A DNA stretch of 39,208 nt from Cyanobacteria bacterium UBA3301 (GCA_002361485.1 DESZ01000001.1:1799-41006), one strand, 5' to 3'. Positions 6,636 to 15,470 are shown, counted from the first letter of the stretch. Notes: generated by a model not told the origin, from the letters alone. Numbers and translations: made by a program.

Positions 6636-7871
6636 ATGAATAATCTGTTTACGGAACTCGAAAACCAAAATAAGCAAATCCCGTTGGCTGAAATTCTTCG
6701 TCCAAAAACTATTGAAGATTTTTTAGGTCAAAGTAATGTAATTTCGGAAAGAAGTCCGTTATTAAATTTATTAAAAACAAATCGTTTGTTTTCCTTGATT
6801 TTATGGGGAACTCCGGGATGCGGAAAAACGACATTGGCAAGGCTTATTGCTACAAAAACCAATGCTGCGTTTATAGAAATTTCTGCCGTAACTTCCGGTG
6901 TAAAAGATATAAAAGATGCTGTTGAAAAGGCAAAAGAAAACCTGCGTGCAGGACAAAAAACAATTCTTTTTATAGACGAAATTCATCGTTATTCAAAAAC
7001 TCAACAAGATGCACTATTACCGCACCTTGAAAACGGAACATTATTTTTAATCGGTTCGACAACTGAAAATCCGTCATTTCAAGTTGTCCCGGCACTATTA
7101 TCAAGAGTTCAGGTCATAAGATTGAACTCTATTGATGATAAGAGTATGGCATCTATTATAAAGAAAGGGTTTCAATATTTGGCAACAAACTATTCTCAAA
7201 TGGATTGTGAAAGCGGAGTATTGGATTTTATAATAAATTTAGCCAGAGGGGATGCGCGATATGCGCTGAATATAGTTGAAAACGCATATTTTGCAAGTGA
7301 TTTGAAAGATAATAAACGATATTTAACGGTTAAAATTATAGAAGAAATTTGTCAGCAAAGAAACACAAGATATTCGGAACAGGAGCATTATGATTGTGCT
7401 TCTGCTTTTCAAAAGAGTTTAAGAGGAAGTGACCCTGATGCGGCGATTTATTATTTGGCAAAAATGTTAAAAGCCGGAGAGGATCCAAGATTTATTGCAA
7501 GGCGTTTAATTGTTTGCGCGGCAGAAGATGTCGGATTAGCAGATCCGAATGCGTTTAATATCGCGGTAAACTCTTACAAAGCGGTTGAACTTATAGGTAT
7601 GCCTGAAGGTCGAATACCTTTAGCAAATGCGGTTATTTATGTTGCAAGGGCGCCAAAATCTAATGAAGCAGCTTGTGCTGTTGATATGGCTATGTCTGAT
7701 ATTGAATCAGGTAAAGATTACCCTCCGCCAATGCATCTGCGCGACAGTCATTATAAAGATGCTAAAAAATACGGCTTTGGAGTCGGATATGTTTATACTC
7801 ATTCTGCGCCTGATGTTGAGCAGCAGTTTATGCCTGATGAGTTGGTAGGAACTAAGTATACAAGGGAATAA
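6636..7871 (+). CDS. rarA: Replication-associated recombination protein A (AAA+ ATPase)
   Basis: A RarA/MgsA/WRNIP1-family ATPase acting at stalled replication forks. I start at MNNLFTELE (411 residues), as family members open with a similar LF...PLA...RP segment; the 7-residue longer frame from 6615 has no support. Motifs are ILRPKTIEDFLGQ (20-31), Walker A GTPGCGKTT (58-66), Walker B ILFIDEIHR (110-118), sensor 1 IGSTTENPSF (139-148) and an arginine finger in LLSRVQV (154-160). The C-terminal half carries the family's KSLRGSDPDAAIYYLAKML and AAEDVGLADP segments and ends with DSHYKDAKKYGFGVGYVYTH. No ribosome site is evident, and a TATACT box abuts the ATG, as at aroA. It stands alone in its operon. 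Confidence 0.95.
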   Translation: MNNLFTELENQNKQIPLAEILRPKTIEDFLGQSNVISERSPLLNLLKTNRLFSLILWGTPGCGKTTLARLIATKTNAAFIEISAVTSGVKDIKDAVEKAKENLRAGQKTILFIDEIHRYSKTQQDALLPHLENGTLFLIGSTTENPSFQVVPALLSRVQVIRLNSIDDKSMASIIKKGFQYLATNYSQMDCESGVLDFIINLARGDARYALNIVENAYFASDLKDNKRYLTVKIIEEICQQRNTRYSEQEHYDCASAFQKSLRGSDPDAAIYYLAKMLKAGEDPRFIARRLIVCAAEDVGLADPNAFNIAVNSYKAVELIGMPEGRIPLANAVIYVARAPKSNEAACAVDMAMSDIESGKDYPPPMHLRDSHYKDAKKYGFGVGYVYTHSAPDVEQQFMPDELVGTKYTRE

Positions 7872-8046
7872 ATATTAACAAAATACCACTATCGATATAA
7901 GTAATCAGGGGAATATAAGGTTATTAAATTATAGGTAAATAAGGGAATAGCAAAAACAGTATGTAAAGGGTTAAATGTAGATAATCTTTTTCATACTTCC
8001 AGCTATTCTTAATTCCAATGAGGACATTACGTCCTCTTTTTTTTGC
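7872..8046. other. Gene-free segment before the tandem repeats
   Basis: AT-rich non-coding sequence after rarA. I see no clear terminator, promoter or RNA here. Together with the repeats it makes a 746-bp gene-free interval up to 8617. Confidence 0.5.
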
Positions 8047-8272
8047 GAATTTTGCGTTAGAGTGGAGTCACTCCTGAATAGGAGTGCGGAACTCGTCAGT
8101 TGCAAGGGCAAAACGAATGGCAGCAGAGCGAAATGAGTACTTGCCCGCTGCTCAGCAAAATTCAAGACAGTAGCCCGAGCAGAGCCACGAAGCGAAGCAA
8201 AGAGACCGACAATTATGTCGGTAATGGATATTCCGACTAATTGGAGGCGGTGGCATTTATTGCGAGGGCATA
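8047..8272. repeat. 226-bp tandem repeat, unit A
   Basis: Runs from GAATTTTGCGTTAGAGTGG to AGGGCATA and is followed directly by unit B. It contains a perfect hairpin CACTCCT-GAAT-AGGAGTG (8069-8086), a second, ACCGACA-ATTA-TGTCGGT (8205-8222), and a run of GCGAA-type motifs near 8190. The minus strand has an open frame in each unit, but it shows no ribosome site or family resemblance. Confidence 0.9.
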
Positions 8273-8498
8273 GAATTTTGCGTTAGAGTGGAGTCACTCT
8301 TGAATAGGAGTGCGGAACTCGTCAGTTGCAAGGGCAAAACGAATGGCAGCAGAGCGAAATGAGTACTTGCCCGCTGCTCAGCAAAATTCAAGACAGTAGC
8401 CCGAGCAGAGCCACGAAGCGAAGCAAAGAGACCGACAATTATGTCGGTAATGGATATTCCGACTAATTGGAGACGGTGGCATTTATTGCGAGGGCATA
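8273..8498. repeat. 226-bp tandem repeat, unit B
   Basis: Near-identical to unit A at exactly 226-bp spacing. I find about three substitutions. One changes the first hairpin arm from CACTCCT to CACTCTT (8295-8301), which keeps pairing through a G-T wobble. About ten bases of a third unit follow at 8499 and then diverge. Confidence 0.9.
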
Positions 8499-8576
8499 GG
8501 ATTTTGCGCAAGAATCACATCGAGCAAAAGCGAGCGGAATTCGTAAAATTGAGAGTATTAGAGCTTTATAAAAAAA

Positions 8577-8609
8577 CAGGTTGAACATGTATTGTTCAAC
8601 CTGTTTTTT
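8577..8609. terminator. Bidirectional terminator between the repeat block and the membrane-protein pair
   Basis: Perfect 11-bp stem CAGGTTGAACA / TGTTCAACCTG with a TGTAT loop, A-rich on the left and T-rich on the right. It can end the minus-strand operon at 8618-10974 and any plus-strand transcript from the repeat block. Confidence 0.9.
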
Positions 8610-8617
8610 ATTATTTA

Positions 8618-9316
8618 TTATTTTACTTGATTTTGTTTGTATTTTTCTATCAAATTGGAAGGTCCTGCAGCTTCAATCTTTGTATCAGTACCTGCCATTA
8701 CAGGGGCTTTTTCCACTTTTGAAGCTTCAGAAGCGTTAGCTTCTTCTTTTTTGCCCATCCAATTTTCTACTTTCTTTGCAAACGGAGTTGCAATTAACGG
8801 AACAATTACACGTTTACCTATAATAGTAGCTGCCGCAATATCTGCAACAAATTTGAATAAATCTAAACCTGATTTTTCAACTTTGTTGAATACTTTTTCA
8901 AGCTTCATATACTTAGCAAAGCCTTTACCTGTTTTCGCAGCTTTCATCTGCAATCTTGCAATAGTTTGGTTTTTAGCAACTTCGTTAAATGATTTTGCAA
9001 ATATTTTCTTAAATATCGGACCTGAGAATTTTCTCATCGCAAAGAACATTGCAATTTGAGCTAAAATCATCAATCCGCCGTTTGTTAAGTCTAATGCTGC
9101 AACGAATTTACGTTTTTCATCAGGGATTTTTTTGTTATTTAAACTCTGAGTAACATACATTGCACATCCGATACCGTCTTTTAAGATAATTGATGCAACT
9201 GTTGCGCCTGCAAGAACGCTTTCAGGATTTTTGTTCCAAGCATTGCCTAAAGCTTTTAGAGGTCTTGTTTTAGATAAATAACCCATACCTTGTGCAATTT
9301 TATCAATACCGCCCAT
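8618..9316 (-). CDS. Membrane protein of unknown function, second gene of a coupled pair
   Basis: I recognise no family. The 232-residue protein opens MGGIDKIAQGMGYLSKTRP and has hydrophobic segments near residues 34-56 (VLAGATVASIILKDGIGCAM), 74-93 (LDLTNGGLMILAQIAMFFAM) and 155-180 (FVADIAAATIIGKRVIVPLI). Very basic stretches lie between them, and the tail is charged and flexible with an acidic Glu/Ala segment. There is no signal peptide. Its ATG overlaps the stop codon of the preceding gene by one base (TAATG) with GGAGGTGAT just upstream, so the two proteins are translationally coupled and probably act together. It looks lineage-restricted; function unknown. Confidence 0.75.
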   Translation of the reverse strand: MGGIDKIAQGMGYLSKTRPLKALGNAWNKNPESVLAGATVASIILKDGIGCAMYVTQSLNNKKIPDEKRKFVAALDLTNGGLMILAQIAMFFAMRKFSGPIFKKIFAKSFNEVAKNQTIARLQMKAAKTGKGFAKYMKLEKVFNKVEKSGLDLFKFVADIAAATIIGKRVIVPLIATPFAKKVENWMGKKEEANASEASKVEKAPVMAGTDTKIEAAGPSNLIEKYKQNQVK

Positions 9317-10974
9317 TATTTATCACCTCCAACCTTTTGTGCTTGCGCAACCTGTTGTTGTTGAGCCTCAGCAGAATTTTTCTTTACACCTGCCAATTTA
9401 GGGAAGAACAATTCCATAAATCTCGGATATACCCAGTTCAATGCGGTACAGGTGATTGGCAATGTAATGAACACACCTACTAATATCTTAGAAACCTGAT
9501 TCCAGCTCTTGTAATGATTTTTTACAAGGTCTTTATAACCTTTTGCTATATCTTCATACATTTTATTCTTCAAAGATTTTGTATCTTCACCGAATGTATC
9601 GGTATTTTTGAAAACAGCTTCGATTATAGTGCCGTCAAAATCTTTTATAATTTCTCTTATCGGGTTGCCTGGATTTTTAAAGTTACAAAGTTCTGCAACC
9701 TTGCTGATTGTCGAGCCAATAGTTTCTTCCGTAGCCTTTGAAGCATCTTTTATTTTGCAGCCTTCAAGAAGTTCTTTTATTGAAGATAATACGCTGTTTC
9801 TCTTTGTCAAAACTCTGTGATATGTAGGACGAGAGTATGCACCGCCTTCTTTTTCACACATTCTTTTTATATAATCGATACGATCTAAAGTTCTTTGTAC
9901 TTTATATGCTCTTAAATCGTCCGGTTCGGTCAATATTTCTTGTAATATACCTTGTATTTTAGGATTTTTTTCATTCTTCAGGGCATCTTCTAGCATTTTT
10001 GTTGTTTTGACGTACAATTCTTTAAGTTTTATCGGGTCATCCGTTGCTTTTATTTCATTCCAAGGATTTGCCGCAAACATTTTTCTGATTTTACCTTCTT
10101 CTCTGATAAATAAATCAGCTTTATCTAAATATTCATTTATTTGTTTTTCAGTTTTTATAAGCTTTGAAGCATCCTTTTTGTATTCATTGATTTGCTTATT
10201 AACAAGGTCTGCAACTGTTTCAGAGCCGAGTTCCCTTTTTCCGAGGTTAACAACTCCGTCAGCCGTAACCTCACCGCCAACATATATTTTATTATCACGC
10301 TTAAAGGCGTCTGTTATATCTTTTAATTGTTGATTTTTTATTGCTTCAACTTTATCATTAACAAGCATGTCATATTGAGTACGAAGTCCGACTTTTTCTC
10401 CGTCCACTTCAACTTTTTTACTCAGTAAAGATTTCAACAAAGACGGTTTTTTAATTCCCTGTTCTTTTAAATCTCTTACGACATTATCTTTTATATAAGT
10501 TTCAGTATTCAAATAAGATTGGTCGAGATTTTCTCTGAAGTTTGCAGCTCTTTTCGGGTTGTTAAATATTGCATCCAAGAATTTGTCTATGTATTTCTGT
10601 ACGCTTGCTTGGAATAAGATTGCCAGCGCAGCAGAAATCGGCTGCCTCATACCTGTATATTTTTTAGTATTTTTCAAATCTTCTTTTTCTTCCGGCGTAG
10701 CATCCTTCTTTGCTCTTACAAACGGATTGAATGCGATAAATATCGGAGCAACCGCACCTGTTCCCAATGCGGTCAATAAAATACCGCCAATTTCACCTTT
10801 TAGCCACTCAAACTTTTTCATCATCAACATAGATTTTTTGTTGTGAAGCATATTCATGACATCTTTTTCACTTTGGGAAATACCTGTAAAACTTTGTGCG
10901 GCATGGTTGTATTTAACCCTGCGACCAACCTTTATCTGCGGATTTATATTTTGTTTTACTTCTTCTACTTTCAT
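9316..10974 (-). CDS. Large helical protein with terminal membrane segments, function unknown; first gene of a coupled pair
   Basis: I recognise no family. The 552 residues include hydrophobic segments at about 63-85 (IGGILLTALGTGAVAPIFIAF) and 110-125 (PISAALAILFQASVQ). A long charged, helical central region of about 370 residues follows (many Lys/Glu, e.g. EQINEYLDKADLFIREEGKI). One more hydrophobic segment near the C-terminus (VSKILVGVFITLPITCTALNW, about 500-520) precedes a Gln-rich tail. It could loop a large helical domain on one side of the membrane. AGGT precedes the ATG and a TATATT lies about 30 bp upstream. It is followed with one-base overlap by the gene ending at 8618. Confidence 0.75.
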   Translation of the reverse strand: MKVEEVKQNINPQIKVGRRVKYNHAAQSFTGISQSEKDVMNMLHNKKSMLMMKKFEWLKGEIGGILLTALGTGAVAPIFIAFNPFVRAKKDATPEEKEDLKNTKKYTGMRQPISAALAILFQASVQKYIDKFLDAIFNNPKRAANFRENLDQSYLNTETYIKDNVVRDLKEQGIKKPSLLKSLLSKKVEVDGEKVGLRTQYDMLVNDKVEAIKNQQLKDITDAFKRDNKIYVGGEVTADGVVNLGKRELGSETVADLVNKQINEYKKDASKLIKTEKQINEYLDKADLFIREEGKIRKMFAANPWNEIKATDDPIKLKELYVKTTKMLEDALKNEKNPKIQGILQEILTEPDDLRAYKVQRTLDRIDYIKRMCEKEGGAYSRPTYHRVLTKRNSVLSSIKELLEGCKIKDASKATEETIGSTISKVAELCNFKNPGNPIREIIKDFDGTIIEAVFKNTDTFGEDTKSLKNKMYEDIAKGYKDLVKNHYKSWNQVSKILVGVFITLPITCTALNWVYPRFMELFFPKLAGVKKNSAEAQQQQVAQAQKVGGDK

Positions 10975-11082
10975 AACTACCTATACACCTTCCATTAATA
11001 TAGAGTCCGGAATAAGAAAAAAATTGCTATTTTTTTATTGAATATTACAAAATGTTAAGGGGAAAATTCAAAATATAAAATA

Positions 11083-11115
11083 GGATGTATAAGTCATTAA
11101 ATGACTTACACATCC
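11083..11115 (-). terminator. Hairpin terminator after the thioredoxin-like gene
   Basis: A 33-nt near-perfect palindrome: GGATGTATAAGTCATT and its complement with one mismatch around a single central base. On the minus strand it is followed by TATTTTATATTTT, giving a weak U-rich tail, which suits termination of the gene at 11158-11697. Confidence 0.7.
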
Positions 11116-11157
11116 AATATATTCATCTATTGAGCAGAAACGACAATTTTCATTTTA

Positions 11158-11697
11158 CTACTTATTTTCCTTGTAAAAATCATTCAAAATTCCGTTTAAT
11201 TTATCCATATCGCCGAAATCGCGATTTTGTAATTTTTCACGAGTGTCTTCTTTTGTATTAACAAGAAAGACCGTCGGAAATGCTGAAATTTCATACTTTT
11301 TCACAACATCTGCATATTGTTCATCTTCAACATTAATTTTTACAAAATTAAAATTACGCTTATGTGCTTTATACAATTTTTCATATATTGGCATAAATCT
11401 TACGCAAAAACCGCACCAATCAGCATAAAATAATATTAACATTGGTTTTTTGGATTCAATAGCTTTTTTATAATCCATGCCTATTTTATACTCAGACGGT
11501 TTTTTAGTCGGATTATCAGCAGACGGTCTTGCCGGTCTTTCTGCCGCCGGAGCAGAAGGAGCTTCGCCGGATAACACTTGATTTAACTTATATGTTTGAA
11601 ATGCACTAAATGTTGTTGCTATAGCAATTAATGCCAGCAAAACAACTACCAATGCATGTTTTTTATCCATGTTTTCATAAACTTCCCTAATATCCAT
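11158..11697 (-). CDS. Membrane-anchored thioredoxin-like protein
   Basis: I start at 11697 (MDIREVYENMDKKH) because GGAGGG lies just upstream; the frame is open 61 codons further but without a ribosome site. The 179-residue protein has a short cytoplasmic N-terminus and one membrane anchor (ALVVVLLALIAIATTFSAF, about 15-33). A Pro/Ala-rich linker (APSAPAAERPARPSADNP) is followed by a thioredoxin fold with the active site ADWCGFC and the cis-proline segment ISAFPTVFLVN. It is probably a thiol oxidoreductase facing the cell exterior, reducing or isomerising disulfides of envelope proteins; the redox direction cannot be told from sequence. It is divergent from the sigma-factor gene and ends at the hairpin at 11083. 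Confidence 0.9.
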   Translation of the reverse strand: MDIREVYENMDKKHALVVVLLALIAIATTFSAFQTYKLNQVLSGEAPSAPAAERPARPSADNPTKKPSEYKIGMDYKKAIESKKPMLILFYADWCGFCVRFMPIYEKLYKAHKRNFNFVKINVEDEQYADVVKKYEISAFPTVFLVNTKEDTREKLQNRDFGDMDKLNGILNDFYKENK

Positions 11698-11933
11698 TTT
11701 GCCCTCCTTAAAATTTAATAAAAATATTGGTTTGAATATACTATCAGGATACACCGAAAATAAATTACAGTTGGATTTTTTAAAATTCACATTTACATTT
11801 CTTAACAAAGACTTTAAAAAATATATATTATAGTATATACTAAATATATATACCAGATTCGTGTTTATTACCCCATTCATGCGGTGTCAGAGCCGCAAAA
11901 TCTGTGCTGCAATAAATAAGAGGAGTTTTATTT

Positions 11934-12833
11934 ATGTTTAGAGAAGAAAAAATTGTGCAAATGAAGAAGGCTTACAACGGTCCGGAAAGAAGAAGCGAAC
12001 CAAGAGAAGACAATGTTTTGAATGCTTACATCAGAGAAATTCAAAACTACCCGCAATTAACTCTTGAAGAAGAAAGAGAGCTTGCAAAAAGAATTTCCCA
12101 AGGTGATGCGGAAGCAAAAACTAAACTTATTCAGGCCAATCTAAAACTTGTAATCACGATTGCAAGAAAAACAATTCACATGTCGGGTTTGCCCTTTGTT
12201 GATTTAATTCAGGAAGGTAATTTAGGGTTGATGGTAGCTATTGAAAAATTTGACTATAAACTCGGCTACAAATTTTCAACTTATGCGGGATGGTGGATAA
12301 AACAGGCAATGTTTAAAGCTATTTCAGAGCAATCTCATTGTATGAAAATTCCTGTGTATATACAAGAAACATTATCTAAATATTCAAAGTTAAAATCTCA
12401 GATGGAACAAAATTCAAATAACAATGTAAAACTTGAAGAAGTAGCTAAAAAAATGAATGTCGCCCCTGACAAAATCGAAACATTTTTATCAGCATACACA
12501 AAAACCATTTCAATAGAAAACGGCATAGAAAAAAATGACGGCAAAGAACTTAATGTTGCAGATATACTTGCCGATGAAAAAACTTTGGTCTCTGAAAATA
12601 TCGAATATCAATCATTAAAAAATGATATTGAAAATGTAATATCTACCCTTAAAGACAGAGAACGTGAAGTAGTAAAAATGCGCTACGGTCTTGATGATTC
12701 TGACAGGTACACCCTTGAAGAAATCGGCAACATCTATGGGGTTACAAAAGAATGTATCCGCCAAACGGAATTGAGAGCATTGAAAAAACTTAAAGAAGTC
12801 GGAGCAGGTCTTTTGGAATGCTATATTTATTAG
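11934..12833 (+). CDS. SigA-like sigma-70 family RNA polymerase sigma factor
   Basis: Directs RNA polymerase to promoters. At 299 residues it has region 1.2 (NVLNAYIREIQNYPQLTLEEE), region 2 (AKTKLIQANLKLVITIARK, then DLIQEGNLGLMVAIEKFDY and KFSTYAGWWIKQAM), region 3 (VKLEEVAKKMNVAPDKIETFL) and region 4 (LKDREREVVKMRYGL with the helix-turn-helix YTLEEIGNIYGVTKECIRQTE). It lacks the long region 1.1 and non-conserved insert of many primary sigmas. Substitutions such as AGWWIKQAMFKAISEQSHC instead of the usual ATWWIRQA form suggest a group 2 or divergent primary factor. The ATG follows GAGGAG by about 8 nt. A 236-bp divergent leader upstream contains a TATACT box (11737-11742), the palindrome TAGTATATACTA (11831-11842) and a small hairpin. 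Confidence 0.93.
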   Translation: MFREEKIVQMKKAYNGPERRSEPREDNVLNAYIREIQNYPQLTLEEERELAKRISQGDAEAKTKLIQANLKLVITIARKTIHMSGLPFVDLIQEGNLGLMVAIEKFDYKLGYKFSTYAGWWIKQAMFKAISEQSHCMKIPVYIQETLSKYSKLKSQMEQNSNNNVKLEEVAKKMNVAPDKIETFLSAYTKTISIENGIEKNDGKELNVADILADEKTLVSENIEYQSLKNDIENVISTLKDREREVVKMRYGLDDSDRYTLEEIGNIYGVTKECIRQTELRALKKLKEVGAGLLECYIY

Positions 12834-12851
12834 TCAATTAAATAGTTTAAT

Positions 12852-12929
12852 GGTTGAATAGCTGTTTAGATTTTTGTACATTGTTTAGTGCACAAAATTG
12901 GCCTAAGAATCTATACAAACTATTCAACC
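12852..12929. repeat. Long imperfect inverted repeat between the sigma-factor gene and glyA
   Basis: Outer arms GGTTGAATAG / CTATTCAACC pair perfectly. Inner arms TGTTTAGATT and AATCTATACA pair with one mismatch, and the centre has GTACATTGTTTAGTGCAC. The 78-nt cruciform has no T tract directly after it, so it may be a transcript-end stabiliser or attenuator rather than a standard terminator. Confidence 0.7.
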
Positions 12930-13004
12930 TCAAAACCATAATATTAACAATTTGCTAAAAAAACTTAATCTAATATAATTAATGAAAAGGGGAGAGTGTA
13001 GGAA

Positions 13005-14243
13005 ATGAATTTAGAAAATATAAGAAAAACTGATCCGCAAATAGCGGAAGCAATAGATGCAGAATTAAAAAGACAACAAAACACAATAGAACTTATTGCA
13101 AGTGAAAACTGTACATCATTAGCAGTTATGGAAGCTTGCGGAAGCGTATTAACAAATAAATATGCGGAAGGTAAACCGCACAAACGCTATTACAACGGTT
13201 GCGAAGAAATCGATAAAGTTGAAGAACTTGCTCAAAAACGTGCGTGTGAACTTTTTAAAATGGATCATGCAAATGTTCAGCCTCATTCAGGTGCACAAGC
13301 AAATATGGCAGTATTTATGGCGACGATGAAACCGGGGGATAAAGTTTTATCAATGGATTTATCAAACGGCGGTCATCTGTCACATGGTTCACCTGTCAAT
13401 TTTTCAGGGTTATATTTTGACGTAAAATCATACGGGATAAATGAATACGGAGAAATTGATTACGAGGATGTTCGTCAAAAAGCTATTGAACACAAACCTA
13501 AATTGATTATTTGCGGTGCTAGTAATTATTCAAAAATAATCGATTTTAAAAAGTTTAGAGAAATTGCGGATGAAGTCGGAGCATTATTATTAGCCGATAT
13601 CGCGCATATTGCGGGGCTTGTTGCTGCAGGGTTACATCCTTCACCTGCAGGTTATGCGCAATTTGTTACTACAACAACTCATAAATCCTTAAGAGGGCCG
13701 CGCGGCGGAATAATCATGTGTGACGAACAATACGCAGCAGCAATCGATAAAGCAGTTTTTCCGGGGATGCAAGGCGGTCCATTAGAACATATTATTGCAG
13801 GCAAAGCTGTTGCTCTTTTAGAAGCTTCAAAGCCTGAGTTTAAAGAATATGCCTCACAAATTATAAAAAATGCAAAAGCTCTTGCGCAAGGTTTACTGGA
13901 CGAAGGGCTTGATATTGTCGGAGGCATGACCGAAAATCATTTAATGACTTTGGACTTACGAAAAACGGGGAAAACAGGGAAAGACATGGCAAACGTACTC
14001 GAAAGAGTCGGGATTACCGCCAACAAAAATACCGTTCCGAATGACCCTCAAAGTCCGTTTGTAACTTCAGGTATCAGATTAGGTACTCCTGCAGTTACTA
14101 CAAGAGGATTTATGGAAGAAGATATGACTGAAGTTGCAAAAATTATTGCATCTGCAATATTTTCGTCAGATAATGAAGTTGCATTGGATAACCTTCGTGC
14201 AAGAAGCATGAAACTGTGCGAAAAACATCCTCTGTACAGCTAA
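13005..14243 (+). CDS. glyA: Serine hydroxymethyltransferase
   Basis: PLP enzyme that interconverts serine plus tetrahydrofolate with glycine plus 5,10-methylene-tetrahydrofolate, the main source of one-carbon units, in the cytosol. At 412 residues it is standard length. Diagnostic segments are ELIASENCTS (29-38), NKYAEGKPHKRYYNGCE (51-67), NVQPHSGAQAN (90-100), the PLP-contacting LADIAHIAGLVAAG, the PLP-lysine site TTTTHKSLRGPRGG with K227, and PQSPFVTSGIRLGTPAVTTRG near the C-terminus. GGGGAGAG lies upstream of the ATG. The WecA-type gene follows after about 45 bp on the same strand, so the two may be co-transcribed, although they share no pathway. Confidence 0.98.
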   Translation: MNLENIRKTDPQIAEAIDAELKRQQNTIELIASENCTSLAVMEACGSVLTNKYAEGKPHKRYYNGCEEIDKVEELAQKRACELFKMDHANVQPHSGAQANMAVFMATMKPGDKVLSMDLSNGGHLSHGSPVNFSGLYFDVKSYGINEYGEIDYEDVRQKAIEHKPKLIICGASNYSKIIDFKKFREIADEVGALLLADIAHIAGLVAAGLHPSPAGYAQFVTTTTHKSLRGPRGGIIMCDEQYAAAIDKAVFPGMQGGPLEHIIAGKAVALLEASKPEFKEYASQIIKNAKALAQGLLDEGLDIVGGMTENHLMTLDLRKTGKTGKDMANVLERVGITANKNTVPNDPQSPFVTSGIRLGTPAVTTRGFMEEDMTEVAKIIASAIFSSDNEVALDNLRARSMKLCEKHPLYS

Positions 14244-14286
14244 AGGTAATTCAACCGAAAAGGAGAGTAAGACCATTATTATAAAA

Positions 14287-15312
14287 TTGTCACAAGCTCA
14301 TATAATAGGTACAGTTATGGCGTACATTTTTGGTGTATTCCTTGTTCCTATGGTAATAAGTTTTTCCAAAAAAGAAGGACTTGTGGACTTACCTAATGCA
14401 AGAAAAATTCACACCAAACCTATTTCACGAATAGGCGGAGTCGCAATTTGGGGAAGCGTTATGCTGACTTTCCTGTGTTTGGTTGCATTAAGCTACTATC
14501 CGCACGGAAAACTTTTGTCAGGAATCCTTTTGGGTGGAACTTTAATGTTTTTACTTGGTTTGATTGATGATATATACGGGCTTGGCGCGAAATTTAAATT
14601 ATTTATGCAATTATCAATAGCAACGGTAGCATATCTTTTAGGCGTACAAATTGACAGCGTTCCGTTTTTTGGCGGAATGGATTTGGGAATATGGTCTTAT
14701 CCTATAACATTATTATGGATTGTCGGTATTTCAAATGCATTCAACTTTATTGACGGTGTTGACGGACTTGCAGGCTCGGTTGTAACGGTTAACTCGATAA
14801 CTTTAGCAATTTTAGCGGTTACATTATCTCCGTCAAGCCCAATAAGCGCTTTAATCGGCTGTATTTTAGCCGGTTCAATGCTTGCATTTTTGACATTTAA
14901 TTTCAACCCTGCAAAAATATTTATGGGTGACAGCGGAGCATTATTTTCGGGATTTTTATTGGCTGCAGTTTCAATAACAGGAGTTATGAAAGTCGCGACA
15001 ATATCTATTTTGTTACCGTTTGTTGTTTTGGCGGTACCTATTATTGATATTACTTATTCATCATTAAGAAGAATTTTTAAAGGACAATCTCCGTTTGTAG
15101 CAGACGCGGAACATATTCATCATAAACTTTTACATGCAGGTTTTTCACAGAAAAAAACCGTTGTCATTTTAACATCCGCAGCTATTATCGCAGGCGGATT
15201 GGCATGCCTTTGTGCAAGCTATAATGCTATAAAATATGATTTAATTTTGACACTTGCCTTGGTAGGAATTATGCTATTATTGAATTTCGGCAGGGTGTTG
15301 ACAAAAAAATAG
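14287..15312 (+). CDS. Undecaprenyl-phosphate sugar-1-phosphate transferase, WecA/TagO type (GT4, MraY-like)
   Basis: A polytopic membrane enzyme that transfers a HexNAc-1-phosphate (often GlcNAc) from UDP-sugar to undecaprenyl phosphate, the first step of a lipid-linked surface glycan. Visible family motifs are KKEGLVDLPNARKIHTKPISR (28-48), the aspartate pair GLIDDIYGL (91-99), NAFNFIDGVDGLAGS (150-164), FMGDSGALFSGF and the cytosolic HIHHKLLHAGFSQKKTV near the C-terminus. About ten hydrophobic segments are seen. The start is uncertain. The TTG at 14287 gives MSQAHIIG, but the strong AAAAGGAG site is about 20 nt away and better placed for an ATT at 14275 (giving MIIKLSQAH). It could initiate the glycan extended by the galactofuranose cluster at 23933-28972. 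Confidence 0.92.
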   Translation: MSQAHIIGTVMAYIFGVFLVPMVISFSKKEGLVDLPNARKIHTKPISRIGGVAIWGSVMLTFLCLVALSYYPHGKLLSGILLGGTLMFLLGLIDDIYGLGAKFKLFMQLSIATVAYLLGVQIDSVPFFGGMDLGIWSYPITLLWIVGISNAFNFIDGVDGLAGSVVTVNSITLAILAVTLSPSSPISALIGCILAGSMLAFLTFNFNPAKIFMGDSGALFSGFLLAAVSITGVMKVATISILLPFVVLAVPIIDITYSSLRRIFKGQSPFVADAEHIHHKLLHAGFSQKKTVVILTSAAIIAGGLACLCASYNAIKYDLILTLALVGIMLLLNFGRVLTKK

Positions 15313-15470
15313 ACTTGAGTTATAATGTCAAAAAATGAGAATTTGATTACTCAGTTTTGTTCGTATTGAATAAAATATTTAAGTGCAAATTCACATCAGA
15401 AAGGTTACAACTAGGCTTACAGCTTAATTGTATGAGTAAGAGTTAAACCGGATAAAGGAATATTGTAACA

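Noticed and set aside
7971..8511. Two similar minus-strand frames (MNFAEQRAST and onward), one in each 226-bp unit
   Set aside because: Their similarity is explained by the DNA repeat; there is no ribosome site or family match, and the stem-loops explain the sequence better.
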